NCBI GenBank assembly: GCA_002224055.1
Contig: AZLU01000102.1
Location: 1 to 64,000 of the forward strand
Direction of reading: 5' to 3'
Length of the DNA: 64,000 bases
Source: Pezizomycotina sp. ARF18
Taxonomy: Eukaryota > Ascomycota
How positions within the stretch are numbered: position 1 is the first letter of the stretch; each line of letters begins with the position of its first letter. Both the position numbers and the translations under genes were made by a program. Of this stretch, positions 1 to 12,632 are shown piece by piece. The notes beneath the pieces were generated by a model, which was given only the letters and a program-made list of their open reading frames with translations, had not been told where the DNA came from and made no database searches.

Positions 1-2500
1 GGCATCGTAGCTTAGGTTGTGGGAGTTTTTTTTTTTTTTTTTTTTTTTTTGAGCCTTCAACGACGACGCTCTTCGCCCTTTCGTCTTAGACTTCATTCTC
101 ATCGATATTGTTTAGTCCTTGCGCTTTTGAACTTTTTTCCCTATATATCCCTTACTTGCGATGACGATATAAGAGGCACGTTTAATTCCTCCTCAGTAAG
201 TTATGACAGATCTAAGAGTGATATTCCCGCCACACTTTTGTTAATAATAAGCTCGGTTTCTAGGGCTTTTAAGTTAGATAACCCTGGTAAAGCAAATCTT
301 TGTTGATAGTCCGGGGTTCATTAAACAAGCAAAAGCGACTTGATCTGTTGCCCTAGTAGAGCAGATAGCGAACAGAAATCCTGTGACAATCTACATATAC
401 TCAATAGGAAAAAGGTTAGCAAAAATGGTCCGGGAAAAGGCAGTAGCCAGTCTCTCAGTCTCGTCCGGCCCCATCAACCAGTGCCACGCATCCACGGCGA
501 TAGTCCCACTGGGGGTTACTGGGGCACTTTTCCTTTCGGATCCGCAAAGTCTTGTTTTATATGACCTATAGGGCTGAAAAAAAAGAGAGAGATCAAAAAA
601 GAGTTATCGAAAAGTATAGTATCAGGTAATATCACGTAGGATGTTATACTACTTGGGGAAGATAGTACGCAGTCTTGGCAGTGAAAAAAAAAATAACGAT
701 AAATAAAGGACGGATCGTTGTTTCCAATGTCCTTTTAGAAATAGATCAGACACTTTTGTTCGGTATTTGGACGATATAGGAAAGATACCTAATATTATAT
801 ATATATATACTATTAAGTATAAAAAGAATGCGCTTAAAATACGTCTATACTTAATATAGACGACGCATTTTTTATTTCCTTTGCTATAAATTCCCTTTTT
901 TCTAATCTTTCTTTTTATATATAACCAAAGTATATGAAAAAAAGGCCAAAAGGGCGAACATGTACCCCTTTGTACCTCTCAGGTACCCCCTATATTTTCC
1001 CCAACATCTACTTGCGACATGGGGTTCTCCCTTGGGTTTCGAAAGACACACCCATTCATGATACATGATACCCCCCAAAAAAAAAAATTAAAAAAAATTA
1101 AATAAATAAAGGAAATACGGGACGCCATCTTTTGTCTCTTTTACCTATTTTTTGCCAACTTGCCAGCTCTATTCGTCGTCTGTCGTCGTAATAATAGATC
1201 ACAACGCCTATATCCTTTCGTCATGGTACTAACTACTAAGTTAGGTTGATAGACTTACTCCTATAGCGAATAGGTAATTGATCTGTAGTCAAGTTTACTT
1301 GGCCCCTTACCTAGAGCTAGATATCTTGCGTTCTTTAAACTATTCGTAATTCTTTTTCCCTTTCTTTCTTTCTTCTTTCTTTCTTTCTTTGACTCTTCCC
1401 CGCCAACCGCCGCTTCGTTTTCTGTTCAAAGAGTCAAAGACGCCAGAGAACCAAAAAAGGAGATTGCTTTTTTTGCGATTGGGGAAAGAGAACGAATCGG
1501 AAATGAAATAGAATATACACCGGTACTCTATACTTGTGAAAGAAGATGAGCCTTATCGCACAACTATAGGTATAGAACACGTTTTTTTTTTTTTTTTTCT
1601 TGAACACCCCCCCAAAAGTACCTCCTTTTTTTTCTCTCCTTTTGGAACGAGAATATATCCGCGTGAACAATCAATCATAACCGACAAGAAAGAAAGTGGG
1701 GAATCTCATACAATTTACATCGTATCACAGTAGTTAGAATTGAATCGGGGAGGTTGATGCGAGATGGGGTTTACTTCTATCTCAAAGGAAAAATAGGATA
1801 TTGTTGTTACGGGAAAATGGATCATCCATGAAATACCAAAAAAAAAAGATGCGATTTTGTCAAACTAAACAAGGTAAGATTTCAGTGTACTCTATCCGAA
1901 AAAAGCGTTACCGAGTCGTTTAGCTTGAAATGGGTCTTTGGCAAATACGCACCAGCCACGTATCAGGTACACAAAATTTGCGCACGGCCACCACTGCACT
2001 TTTTACTCTGTGCGACGTCAAAAAAAAATTACTAACTTATCCCTTTTCCACATGGTATCCCTAGCAACCCCACCCGTTTTGTTTATTCGGTTCCCCAAGT
2101 TTTTTTTATACGCACATCGGTACTGGATGTATACGGACACCTAAAACTTTTTTTCAAGTTAACATTAACTAGAAAAGAAAAGAAAAACATCTTGCTTTAA
2201 AATTATTATACTCAACAGAAGTTAAAAGTTTATATTCTCAAGGATACACAGCATCCTAAGAAGAAGAGGAGAGAAGTATATACCGTCAGATCGACTGCTA
2301 GATATTCGCCATTATTGCAAGCATCGTCGAAACAAGCTCCTTTCTTCGTAACGGCGCAACTTCTACGACCCTTCGAGACTGTTCATCGAGCTACAGTCGC
2401 TCGAACCGGTCCCGATATATATCTTAAAAAGGTCGTGCACGAAAACTCGACCGGATTATACTAAAGTACAAAAAAGGAAGACATCTACGATTTGCCTGGC
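1..2500. other. AT-rich leading region, no recognisable gene
   Basis: No open frame here resembles a known protein. The longest frames are driven by T or A runs, for example the 25-T run at 26-50. A short GC-richer patch at about 410-560 could be an exon fragment or part of a transcript, but neither strand gives a family I recognise. The last few hundred bases before 2501 are probably the promoter and 5' leader of the cyk3 gene that follows. Confidence 0.5.
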
Positions 2501-5500
2501 ATGCAGGCGCCGCCTCTTCCAAGACAATTCCCTGCTGGTGAAAGCAATATATTCGTGGGGCGGAGAGTAAGACCGACTGATCTGCAAATCATGGTGTTTT
2601 GGATCGCCAGCAAACATTGTTACTAATAATTCTTGAATCGAAACGAAACAGACAAAGAGAGACTTGGGATTCGTAGAAGAGGACCTGATCGAATGCCTCA
2701 ACGCCGGCGACGGTTCGTGGTGGATGGACGGCTGAAGAAGGATAAAAGACAAGTCGGATTGTTTCCAGCAACTTTGTCGAGATCCTCGAAGATTTCCGAC
2801 CATCTTCCCCAGCTCCATCAGTGACGCTTCGACGAGAGCCGTTTCTCCTGCGGGGAGCTTTAGGGCGCACTCTCCTCACCCGCCCATCCAGCTGACGGCT
2901 CATGGGAGGAAACGGTCGGAGAGCGGCATCCCCCAACCCTTACTATCGGATGGCAGAGGGCCGTCGCCGAACCCGTACCAGCAGCAAGGCCGGGGCCGAC
3001 ACCGAACCTTACCAACAACAAGGGCGTGGGCCATCGCCGAATCCCATATCAACAACAGAGCCGAGGTCCTTCTCCGAACCCTTACCAGCAGCAAGGGGAG
3101 GTCCTTCTCCGAACCCTTACCAGCAGCAAGGGCGAGGTCCATCCCCAATCCGTACCAACAGGCACGAGCGCATCGCCCAATCCCTACCATATGAGCAGGC
3201 AACCTTCACCAAACCATATCAACAGCAACCGCCACCGATGAGGATCGCATCCCCGCATCCTTACCCGGATGCTCGCCGGGCCGCTTCTCCTAATCCTTAC
3301 TATCAAAACCAGAATGGTGCGCCGGGCGTGTACCAGAGATCTCACACACCGGCTTTATATCAGCCAGCAGCATCGCAACCTTACCAAACACCAGATCCTA
3401 ATAGTTATCGTAGTACCACGCCAAATCCTGCTCAGCAGCAACACCCCGGCAGGAATTCTAGATGCCACACTCCCAACCCGCAGCACGATTCATTATCCCA
3501 AGGCCCATCTCCATCACCCTACCGCATGCCCCAACGCGCCATCTCGCCAGCACCATTCCGAGCAGTATCCCCTACGCCTGCCCGGATGTCCATCATGGAC
3601 CATGTAAACACGCAGTTTCAGAATGACGAAACCCCGCCCCCACCTCCTCCGGTTCACGGCGGTCATGGCTACCACTCCAGGGCTGTCTCACCATCTCCGT
3701 CGTTTAACAATCTCAACAACGGTCGCACGTCCCCAATGCCATCGAGAGGTCCCTCGCCGAACATGCTTGGTAATACGCCTAGCCCACTGCGAAGTGCGAT
3801 GGACGATGTCATGTCGAGCCTAGAAACTATGAGTATGTCAGGAGGCATGTCGAACGAGGCGCAGGACTGGTCGTTCAGGCAGCAGGAGACGTACGACACT
3901 CCCACACGTACCCGTAGCGTGAGAGCACATACCTCTCTCGGACTAAGGCAAGATCGGTACGATGATGAGGAGCAAGATGCGTACGGCCGGCACCCGGTCT
4001 CCAGATATCAGGATAATGGCCACCAACAGCAGCAAGACGAGCATAGAAGCTACGTAGACGCTTGGAAGAGCGCCTCCGCCGGTTTGAAATGTCTCAGTCT
4101 ACACTTAGGGGAGGAGCAGGAGGAGCATACTACGAGGCTCAAGATGGCCAGTATAGTGCTGGGGCGCTATCTAACAGACGGTTCCATGAGGATATACGTC
4201 CTGCTTCTTCCATGGGGCAAACGATGCCATTTAATACCAAAAGTCATTCTGGGAGCTCAAGACGAGCAATGGCCTGGAGAGGAGCGGGACAAACCGGTCA
4301 GTGGGATCCTCGACTGCAAACTCCAGCGCAAGTACAAGTACAACATCCACGGCTCCGACCAGCTATAGCCTCATGTCTGGCATCAGTGCCGGGGGTTTTA
4401 GTGCGACAAGCGCCGGAAGCCTAGCCAGGCACAAGCAGCGCCCTATGAGTGTCATCGACGGCTCGCCGAATCTCTTTGGCTCAGGCTCGAAGCTAAGTAG
4501 TGAGATGAATGATGGCCCCATGGTCGGTTCGGGGGGAGTAACGTACTACTCTGGGCCTAGCAACCCCCCTCTAAGGAGAGAAAAAACGTGGGGTGCCGAT
4601 GTCGACTCCAGTACCGCGAATGTATTCGGAGGGCTCTCGACTCCTTCGAGCCCCTCGAAGCGTAGGAGCGGTTTCTTCAAAAAGATAATCGCAAGTGCCA
4701 AGGCGTCGACAGCTACCGCCAGGGCCGTCGTCCCCACTGGCTCCGAGAGCGGATCTAGTGCTATTAATTCTCAGCGTATAATAGGTATAGGTGGCGGTGG
4801 CATGGGCAGTGGACAAGACTGGGTGCAAGTCCGCCGCGATGTAAATAGGTCTAACACGCTATCAAGAAACGAACGTCTCGAGCGCCAGGAAAAGCAAGAG
4901 ATGATGGGCCAGCTGATATTAAGACCTATAGACTCCTTGGAAGAGGATGTCCACGGTGATGAAGCTGGGGACGGCGGAGTAATTGAGAATCCTGCTGATT
5001 TCGCTGGAATTAACATGTCGCTAGTTGACAAGGGTGTCAGGTTTATTAGCAACTTACCAGCGGGCACGACGCCGGCGATACTCGCCAACAATCACATCTG
5101 TCGACCCTACCGGTCCGATGTTCAGCGCCTCAGGGCGATGTTCACGTGGACGGCGGAGAAGGTCTCTTGGGAGCACCCCATTGGACCCACCGAAGATTCA
5201 CAATCGGGAGGGTTGAACAACCAGGTTGATTGCAGGCGCGTGATACAAACCCACAGAGGTACGTCTGAGGAAATTGCCGTGCTAATCATGCAGATGTGCC
5301 ACTCTGTCGGACTTGGCTGCGAAGTCATCAGGGGATTCCTCAAACATCCTGGGGAAGTACTCGATTTTGACGCCGTCCCCGGCCAAACCATTTCTGGAAT
5401 GCCGTTGTCATCGACGGCGAATGGAGGATCATCGACGCCTCTTTAGCCAGCCCTACACATCCCAAGCGTCCGCTCTACAGCTCAGCGCAGGGCAACCTGG

Positions 5501-6466
5501 CGGATTTCTTCTACTTCTTGACACGGCCATCTCAAGCGTGCTATACGCATATCCCCATAAACCCTGCTCAACAGCACCTTGTACCACCACTCCCTATCTC
5601 CACCCTTCTTGCCCTCCCTGTGCTACATCCGTCTACTTCAAGAGTAACATCGAACTACTCAATTACGATACCTCCCTCACGAGGATAGAGGATCTAGAGG
5701 TTGTTCAGTTGGACTTTAAAGTTCCTTTGGATGTCGAAGTCATCGCTGAAGTCGAAGCGAAGGGCTTCGCGACTGACATCGACGGCGATTTCTTCGAAAG
5801 CGGAGAAATAGTTAAGAAGGGTGCACTTGCGCAGGTAACCTGGGAAGGGGGCTGGGGTAAGATGTACAGGGTTAAAGCCGTCTTACCTGGAGATGAGGAC
5901 AGGGCGTCCTGAAAGTATATGCCGGTCCGCGAGGCTTGATGGTAAGTCCATGACATAAATTCTTTTGATTGTTCGCACTTTTCTGTTACACAACATAACT
6001 GACCTTTCCTTTTTTTCTTTTTTTATTATAGCATTCGATAAAGGATAATCCTCATCCGCTGGCCTTCGCTGTTCCAATAATACATACTGGTGACAACCCA
6101 CCATACAACTTTGTGGTACGGCATCCAACACCGCACGCTCAGAGGCACGATCTGTACGTGATACAACCGCAGAACATGCAGCTGGCGTACGACAACACAT
6201 TCGTCTTCTCCGTTCGCCAGCACTCCTCATCCGTCTTTGCCGTCGGAAACGGTAACTCCGATCCGATGAAGCCTGCCAAGCTGGCAGTGCAGCAACCCAA
6301 TGGAAAGATCATAAGACTCTCCAGGAAGGCCGACACGATGGGTGCCGAAGCCGGAAGTGTCTGGGAAACGACACTAAAGGTTGCCGAACGCGGAGTCTGG
6401 AGAGGCTTGGTACTAGCAGACCGTTCGGCCCGCTGGTGCGTCTTTTCCGAATGGATATGCGTGTAA
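2501..6466 (+). CDS. cyk3: Cytokinesis protein Cyk3 (SH3 plus transglutaminase-like domain)
   Basis: Cyk3-family proteins act at the division site and septum, where the SH3 domain binds proline-rich partners. Exon 1 (2501-2566) opens with MQAPPLPRQFP and the first half of an SH3 domain. A 93-nt intron (2567-2659, branch TACTAAT at 2621) leads to the second half, which contains GFVEEDLIECLNAGDGSWW and then FPSNFVEIL. A long disordered region follows, with repeated SPNPYQQ units (about 2916-3300) and S/P/G-rich linkers. A basic helix with KRRSGFFKK precedes the transglutaminase-like domain (about 5010-5480). A second intron (5942-6031) precedes the C-terminal beta domain. The total is about 1,260 residues. 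The catalytic cysteine position reads RGTSEEIA, so enzyme activity is not expected, as in other Cyk3 proteins; the His (NHFWNAV) and Asp (WRIIDAS) positions remain. Several single-base losses interrupt the frame, for example near 2533, 2770, 4050, 4300, 5390 and 5640. Confidence 0.9.
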
Positions 6467-7896
6467 TGGCCTCTCTTGTCATTCTTCCATTATTATTTCT
6501 TCCCTGTTTTTGCAACAGTACGATGCAACGCGCTATTCCGCCGTTACTTGATTTTGTCAATCACGTTCTTGCAAAGTTATATCCCATGTTTCTTGATTTT
6601 GTTTCTGTTTCTATTTTTGCCATACAAAGCACAAAATTGTTGCATTTCTGTTAACGAAAAATGGCATTTGTTTTCCTTTAATGTACCTATTGACTACCAT
6701 GCATCTTTTTATTCCGCTTCCGTCAGATTCCCAACATCACTTTACTCTGTCCTATTTTCATTTTTCTTTCTTCCAGTTTTTAAACACAGCAGTGTTCTTC
6801 CATATGTTCGAAGTATTTCATTCTTCTACAAATTACCCTTTCTTTGTAAAATAGCAACACGTTTTTGTTTTAGCGCTAGGTGTCGGATAGTAAGGCCTTT
6901 CCTTGTTTGATTTTATCTTTCATCTCTGTAATAAAGGAGAGCGGGAGGCTCAATTTCCTTCACGTTTTTTGTTCAGGTTCTTTCTTTTCAAGCCGTTCTT
7001 TTTGCATGATTTTAGTTCTAGCCAGTACATATATATACAACTTGACCTAATAATAAACACGTTCAAACAAATACGTTACAATTTTTCACGAATTTGCGGG
7101 TATACCTGTATTATTTGCTCCGTATATATAGAAGGGGTGGAGAGCAAGTGAAGTCCTAATGGAGAACATGAGTATCATTATTATTCACGATGATGAGATA
7201 TGACGATTTCAAGGGAGCAGGTTTTGAAAGATAACTTCAGCAACGTCAACTCAACTATGGACCGCCAATGAAAAGTCTCTGCTTCTTATAAATGGGCGTA
7301 AATAAGCTGTCTGGTGCACTGTACGAAATATATCTTGAGGCATCATGCTTACTCTCTAGTTCTTTTGATCTCATACGACAGCAAATATAGATACTTTCTA
7401 TATTTATTATTTCCAAACAAATAGCTCAAGGTTTTATATTATTACGTATATTTTATTTACTAAATACTTTTCAATGTAAAGAAGAAGTAAAAAATAAACG
7501 AAACCCCAACTTTTTTTAAGAGTTTTTCCTTTATAAGAAAGGTATGTTATGGTCGGCAAAGCACAAAGAGAATTTAGAAGGGGTATTAACAAGAAAATAG
7601 AAAGAAAAGGGATTCTGCAAGTATATATATACAGCATTATAAAGGAAATCAAAAGAAGTTGTACACTATCGAAAAGAAAACAAAAACTTTTTTTGGTTCT
7701 GTGCATGATCGTTTTATACAGGAGGCAGGAAATGTAAGAAAAAGAGTTTGTACTTTAAGAAATATATATACGTAAATATACATTACCACACTTATATGTA
7801 CTTTAAAGACGCCGATTAGCTGTACTAGACGAAATAAAAAAAATAAAAAATAAAACGGTACGAAGATTGAGGAAACGACCTAGGAATAACTCGAAA
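6467..7896. other. Convergent intergenic region between cyk3 and hapX
   Basis: This is AT-rich DNA holding the two facing 3' ends. It is T-rich at 6470-7130 and A-rich at 7440-7860, as expected for 3' untranslated regions of genes on opposite strands. I see no gene in it. Confidence 0.6.
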
Positions 7897-10199
7897 TCAT
7901 GGCTTATGTTTCGAGGTATCTTTCCCAAACTCTCGGTCAAGATATTTGAGCACGTCGTGGACGCTCGAAACCTCGACCTGCATATCCCTAGTGTTTAGCT
8001 TCCCCACTAAATTTCCTAGGTCCGCGGTACTGGCCTCTTCGAATCTCTGGTGACGCGAGAGTGCTTGGTACGCCGCACTGCACGGAATGTAGATGGGTAC
8101 CCTATCACGTGGGCCCACAGGCGCTTCGTTGCTGGGACTGCTCTCGGTTATACTGGCACCGCTAGCCCGCGGCGCATCTTTATCACTTCCATTATCTATC
8201 CGCATTTTATCCTTTTCCGCCGTTGGGGTAGTCGCCGAGGAAGGCGCCGAAGGTGCTGGAACGGGTGATGGCCTTGACCGCGTTGCCAATGCCTGGCAGA
8301 AGAGCGTACAAGTCGCGTCTACCTTGCATGTAGAGCACGAGCCCGGTGCACCGGACCCCGAACCACAGCCGACAAACTCGTTGCGGGTCGGCGGGTGCGA
8401 CGGCAGCAACTTCCCGTTATCTCTGCCCCGACTCTCGGTGACGAGATCGCCTCCTCCCCGCGGAGGAAAAATAGGAGGCAACTTGTGCAGCTCTACGAGC
8501 CCCTCAGCGCCCCTGTCCTTTTCGGCTTCGCGCGTCATTTTGGCGACTTTCCCTCGCCCCAAAAAGTATCGTTAGATCGTTTTTTATTTTCACCAAGGAA
8601 AACGTTGGAATTAACAAACCTTCGGCACACACGCACGGCGTGGCTCCATCTCCCGTGCAAATCCACAGGACTCCATTATATCGCTGGATATATTATTTTC
8701 AGCCATTAGTGACGCAGATTCGACCGCAGCATCGCTGCGGGTGCGCCTGGTAGAGCTCATAAACGTGTTCGTGAAGTCTGTTTCCAGGTCGGGCCCGAAA
8801 CGGGGCCGCTTGGAGCTATCGGGTCGTTAGGGGATTTAGGTCGCTTCTGCATTTGAATCATGCTCGTGCAAGAATTCGAGAACGACGAGGCGTTGCACTC
8901 CCCTCCTTCCCGCCTGCAGCTGTTCCCACCGCAGCAACCCGGTGGCCGCGATAAGGGCGAAGACGAGAAATCCTCCTCATCATCGATCTCTATCAGTCTA
9001 CTGCTACTACTGCTTTGGCTTGAAGTTCGGCTCGGCACCGGCTGCTTGGCTGTTCTTTTCGCCCACGAGGAGCTATTTCGATCATACAAAGCGTCCACGT
9101 GTTGGTCCGTATTTGAAGACGGCGCGGGGCTAGCTACCTGCGTAAGCGTGGGGTTGACCTCCTTGAGGCGCCGCAGCTGTTCGAGGTCCCTCCTGAGCTC
9201 CGAAACAGTCTCCCTTAGGAGCTTGTTCTCAGCCGTTATCCGGCTTACTTGGTCCCTGTAGGAATTTTCCCTGTCGGCGGCATCGGATTCCACTTTTTTC
9301 AGGTGGTCCTCTAGCTCGTTTACTCTCGCGGCCCGTCTTTCGCGGAAGGCGCGTTGCGCTGCACGGTTCTGAGCCTTTCTTTTCTGTTTAGCACACGGCA
9401 AAGAAACGCAGGGCACTCATGTTAATAAGCTCGCAATAATATTTTTGAAGAAAAACAACATATATATCTATTCCCTTTTTTTCCCTTCCTTCCTTTTTTT
9501 TTTTTTTTTTTTTTTTTTTTCTTTCTTTCTTTCTCTACGCGCTAGAATAAAAAAAAGATAAAAATTCAAAGAATTTGAGGTTCTTACGGTAGGTGGCGTG
9601 TCCGTTGCCGGTTTTCTACCTGGCTGTTTATTACCAAAATTAACGGGTTAGAGGGAAGAGCAGAGTAGAACGCAGCTCCGTCAATGGTGGCCGCACCTTT
9701 GGTCTAGGCGGGATGACCCATTCTTTCTGAGTGACAATGCCTGTGGCCGCGGGCGGCCCCGATTCATCCTTTATCAGCACACGAGGTGCAATTGTTACGC
9801 TACCGGGAGGGCATGCCGGCTTGAGAACTGGTAGTGAAGTTGCTGGCGTAACTGCTTTCGTTGGAAAGGAACCGATAATAAGGTTGCGTACGGCGTCATG
9901 TATTAGTAGGAGTTCGCTTATGAGTACTTGGTCACTTCTCTTGTTTTTCCCTCTCTCATAATTAAGATATATAGATATATACCAAGAATACTCATAGTGA
10001 TAAATCTGATAATTCATATAAGATGACTTCATCATTAATTTTTGTCCCACATTGTAAACAAACAATTATAACACGAAACAAAATAAAATATACTTGTAAT
10101 AGATATATCCATCGGACTAAGGCATAAATGCATAATTTATAACGTAAAACTGGTAGGAAGGAACTCACCGGTTGGCGATTTGGAATCACCGCCAGGCAT
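7897..10199 (-). CDS. hapX: bZIP iron regulator HapX
   Basis: HapX partners the CCAAT-binding complex (CBC) to repress iron use when iron is scarce and to activate iron storage when it is plentiful. Five exons fit: 10199-10169 (MPGGDSKSPT), 9851-9697, 9623-9588, 9383-8620 and 8546-7897, giving about 545 residues. The CBC-contact motif IPPRPK then PGRKPATDTPPT is split over exons 2 and 3. Exon 4 opens with the basic region NRAAQRAFRERRAARV and a leucine zipper. Four cysteine clusters follow: CCGGNSCRREGGEC, a CGF(C)TGDGATPCVCAE cluster, PGSCSTCKVDATCTLFC, and IPCSAAYQALSRH. This set is diagnostic for HapX. The second cluster lacks one Cys only because a T is missing from a T run near 8660, and another single-base slip lies near 8820; both look like sequence errors. 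Introns measure 317, 73, 204 and 73 nt, and intron 1 has a TACTAATAC branch site. Confidence 0.93.
10004..10012 (+). promoter_or_regulatory. Iron-GATA-type motif ATCTGATAA in hapX intron 1
   Basis: This is an exact match to ATCWGATAA, the extended site reported for SreA/Sfu1-type iron GATA repressors of fungi. It lies inside the first intron of hapX. Function is inferred from the motif and location only. Confidence 0.4.
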
Positions 10200-11029
10200 C
10201 GCTACCACACAGTAGTTGGATCCAATTGACAACGAATTCCTCCACTGCGAAATACTTTAACCCTAAAGTAGGAAAAAAAAAAAAAAAGGAATAAGCCGAA
10301 AGAATAAAATCGTTGAGACCAAAAAAAAAAAAAAAAAAAAAAAAAAAACCAAGAAACAAGAAACAAACAAGTAAAGACTGGCGGTAGCCGTGACGAATGG
10401 ATGAGAAACACCAAATAACGACCTTCCGAAGAATAAATTACAAATTAGATCATTCTTACTATAACAGCTGACGTATCTAGAATATGCTATATACCGAATA
10501 ATTTTACGTCTATAGATATACATACCTTAAGGAGAGGAACAAAACGAAATTGAATGAAATTGGGAGTAGGATTGAAAAAAAAATGAAAAAAGAAAAGAAG
10601 AAAAGAAATGGGGAGAAGCGATTGCTTTTGGCTGCTATTTTTTTTCTTAAATATTGGATTTCTTTTGAAATACGTTTCTTGGTGTCTTCGTCTTCCTTGA
10701 TACTAAAGGATAAACATTGTATATATAGAGATAGAGGGTCGAACAGGAGAATCGCGGGATCCCGAAAAGAAGACCCCAAAAAGAGAGCAAGAGATCGGTG
10801 ATGGGTTTATGTATAATTACTTTTTCAGCCCTGTGCGGTAATATTCGGGAAAGAGAAAAGGGTCGTGTTTGGAGGAAAAAATGGAAAAACGAAGAGAAAC
10901 CGGGTAGCTTTCCCTTCCATTGAGATAAAAAAAAGTATTGGTTCACGATCTCCTACTGCAAGGGAAGGGAAAGAGAAAAAGGGTATGGGGATGGGCAGGA
11001 GACAATCTGATGAAGACGAACGAGACCAG

Positions 11030-11038
11030 ATCAGATAA
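11030..11038 (+). promoter_or_regulatory. Iron-GATA-type motif ATCAGATAA upstream of hapX
   Basis: This is an exact ATCWGATAA match about 0.83 kb upstream of the hapX start codon. hapX is a known target of SreA-type repression in several ascomycetes, so the site is a plausible operator. CCAAT boxes (seen as ATTGG) lie nearby at 10559, 10653 and 10937, but such short matches are weak evidence. Confidence 0.45.
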
Positions 11039-11630
11039 ATAAAGGAGCGAATTGCTGATAAGCATTTCTTTTGGAATGATTTGAGATATATGCAATAATA
11101 AAGTGATAAACATATATATAACTTAATAACATGCCACTTACCCCAAGCTAGATCTTTCTCGTTTTTTCTAGTCCCTTGCTTCTGTCGTGTATACACCTAT
11201 TGAAGAAGAAGAGAAAGGAAAAGGAGATCTCATCAGATTAGATTAAAAATATTTATATATAAAATCAAGAAAGAATTTTCAATCTATTTTTCCCTTTTTT
11301 TCCTTTTTTCCTTTTTTTTACTTTTTCCTTTTTCTTATCCTTGTCTCTCTTTTTTTTTTTTTTTTTTTTGCCATTCGCACGAAAAAATACCGTTAAAATT
11401 ATGCTGTGTTGCCTTGGGTCATCAGCAAGGGTTCTCTTCTGGAAATCCGCACGGTATTTACTCACACACTTCTCCCCCTTTCGTGTTTTTTTTTTTTTTT
11501 TCCTTCCACTTGACGCAATGATTGAACCACAATTTTGCAAAGTAGAAGGGGCAGACTGACAGATGGAGAGTTAATAGGGAAAATGAATTGACAAACTGAA
11601 CAGAGTCAGCAGCAAGAAACGGTACCCGGA

Positions 11631-11631
<1 letters not shown>

Positions 11632-11658
<27 letters not shown>
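11632..11658. repeat. (TA)n microsatellite
   Basis: An almost pure alternating TA run of about 27 bases, followed by TATG-interrupted TA units. Confidence 0.85.
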
Positions 11659-11668
<10 letters not shown>

Positions 11669-12621
11669 GTATACTTTTAAATAAAAAGGCAATAGAGAAG
11701 TAATATAGAAATAAATGAATGTAGGCGATTGATCGATTAAAGCATAATGGATGTACGAAGAAGAATCGATATAGAAGAAAGGCAGAGGCTGAGAGAAGAG
11801 AGCGAAACCAACCCAATGCCAATCCCAACGCGGAAATTCCAGCTTCTCGGGCTGATCGAAAACGATCGAAAGTAGAGAATTCGTCAAAGAGTAAAACACG
11901 ACGACTTTCTTTGCCCTTACTTCTTACTCAGAAGCCTTTATTTTCAATATTTCAATGCCGTGAGGGAGACTAAAAAGGGGATAGTGAGGCAAAGCGAATT
12001 TTTAATGGAATTGAACGGTAGGAAAAGAGAACCGAATGATAAATACCCCAGCCGCCTAATAATTTTGCTCTTACGAAAGGTCTCCCTAGAGAAGCCTTCT
12101 TTTCTTTAGAGAAAGGTGCCGATTTTATGAGCTTCTCAATTGATTGCTGCCAAATGCGCCTAGGTATTTCTCTTCACATGTTCTCTTCTATTTCCTCTAC
12201 CTTTTTTATCCTCGTAACTTGTTTCTCGTTCTTGTTCTTGTTCTTTTGTTCAATCTTGAAACATAATTTCATGTATGTAGAGATAAATATATAGTATGTT
12301 ATATACCTTTTCGGCTCGTTCTGCCCACAATTGCAAAAGAAAGTGGAGAGCGTAAGTTGTATTATATAAGAGAGAAAATGGAGCGAGCGAGAAAAATTAT
12401 ATGTTGTCGTCGGTTTTGTTGGTTTTTTACTCTTTGGACGGAACCGCGCGGGGCTTGCACCTCTTTCCCCTCTCTTTCTCTGTCTAGGGGCTTGCTGGCT
12501 CGCCTTAAACTGGGGATTTTTTGTGGACCGTGCTGGTTATGCAGCTCTTGCGTTTTGTATGACCCTCCGTGCTTTTCCACCTCGCTTTGGTTGACCTCGA
12601 TATCGCTTTTGCAAAGAGATC

Positions 12622-12632
12622 TTATCTGATAA
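12622..12632. promoter_or_regulatory. Overlapping palindromic pair of ATCWGATAA motifs
   Basis: The sequence TTATCTGATAA carries ATCTGATAA on the + strand (12624-12632) and ATCAGATAA on the - strand (12630-12622). It lies 2.4 kb upstream of hapX in an otherwise gene-free region. It could be a distal operator or chance. Confidence 0.35.

Noticed and set aside
19-306. Phenylalanine-rich frame at the left edge
   Set aside because: It is created by the T25 run and continues without any conserved motif.
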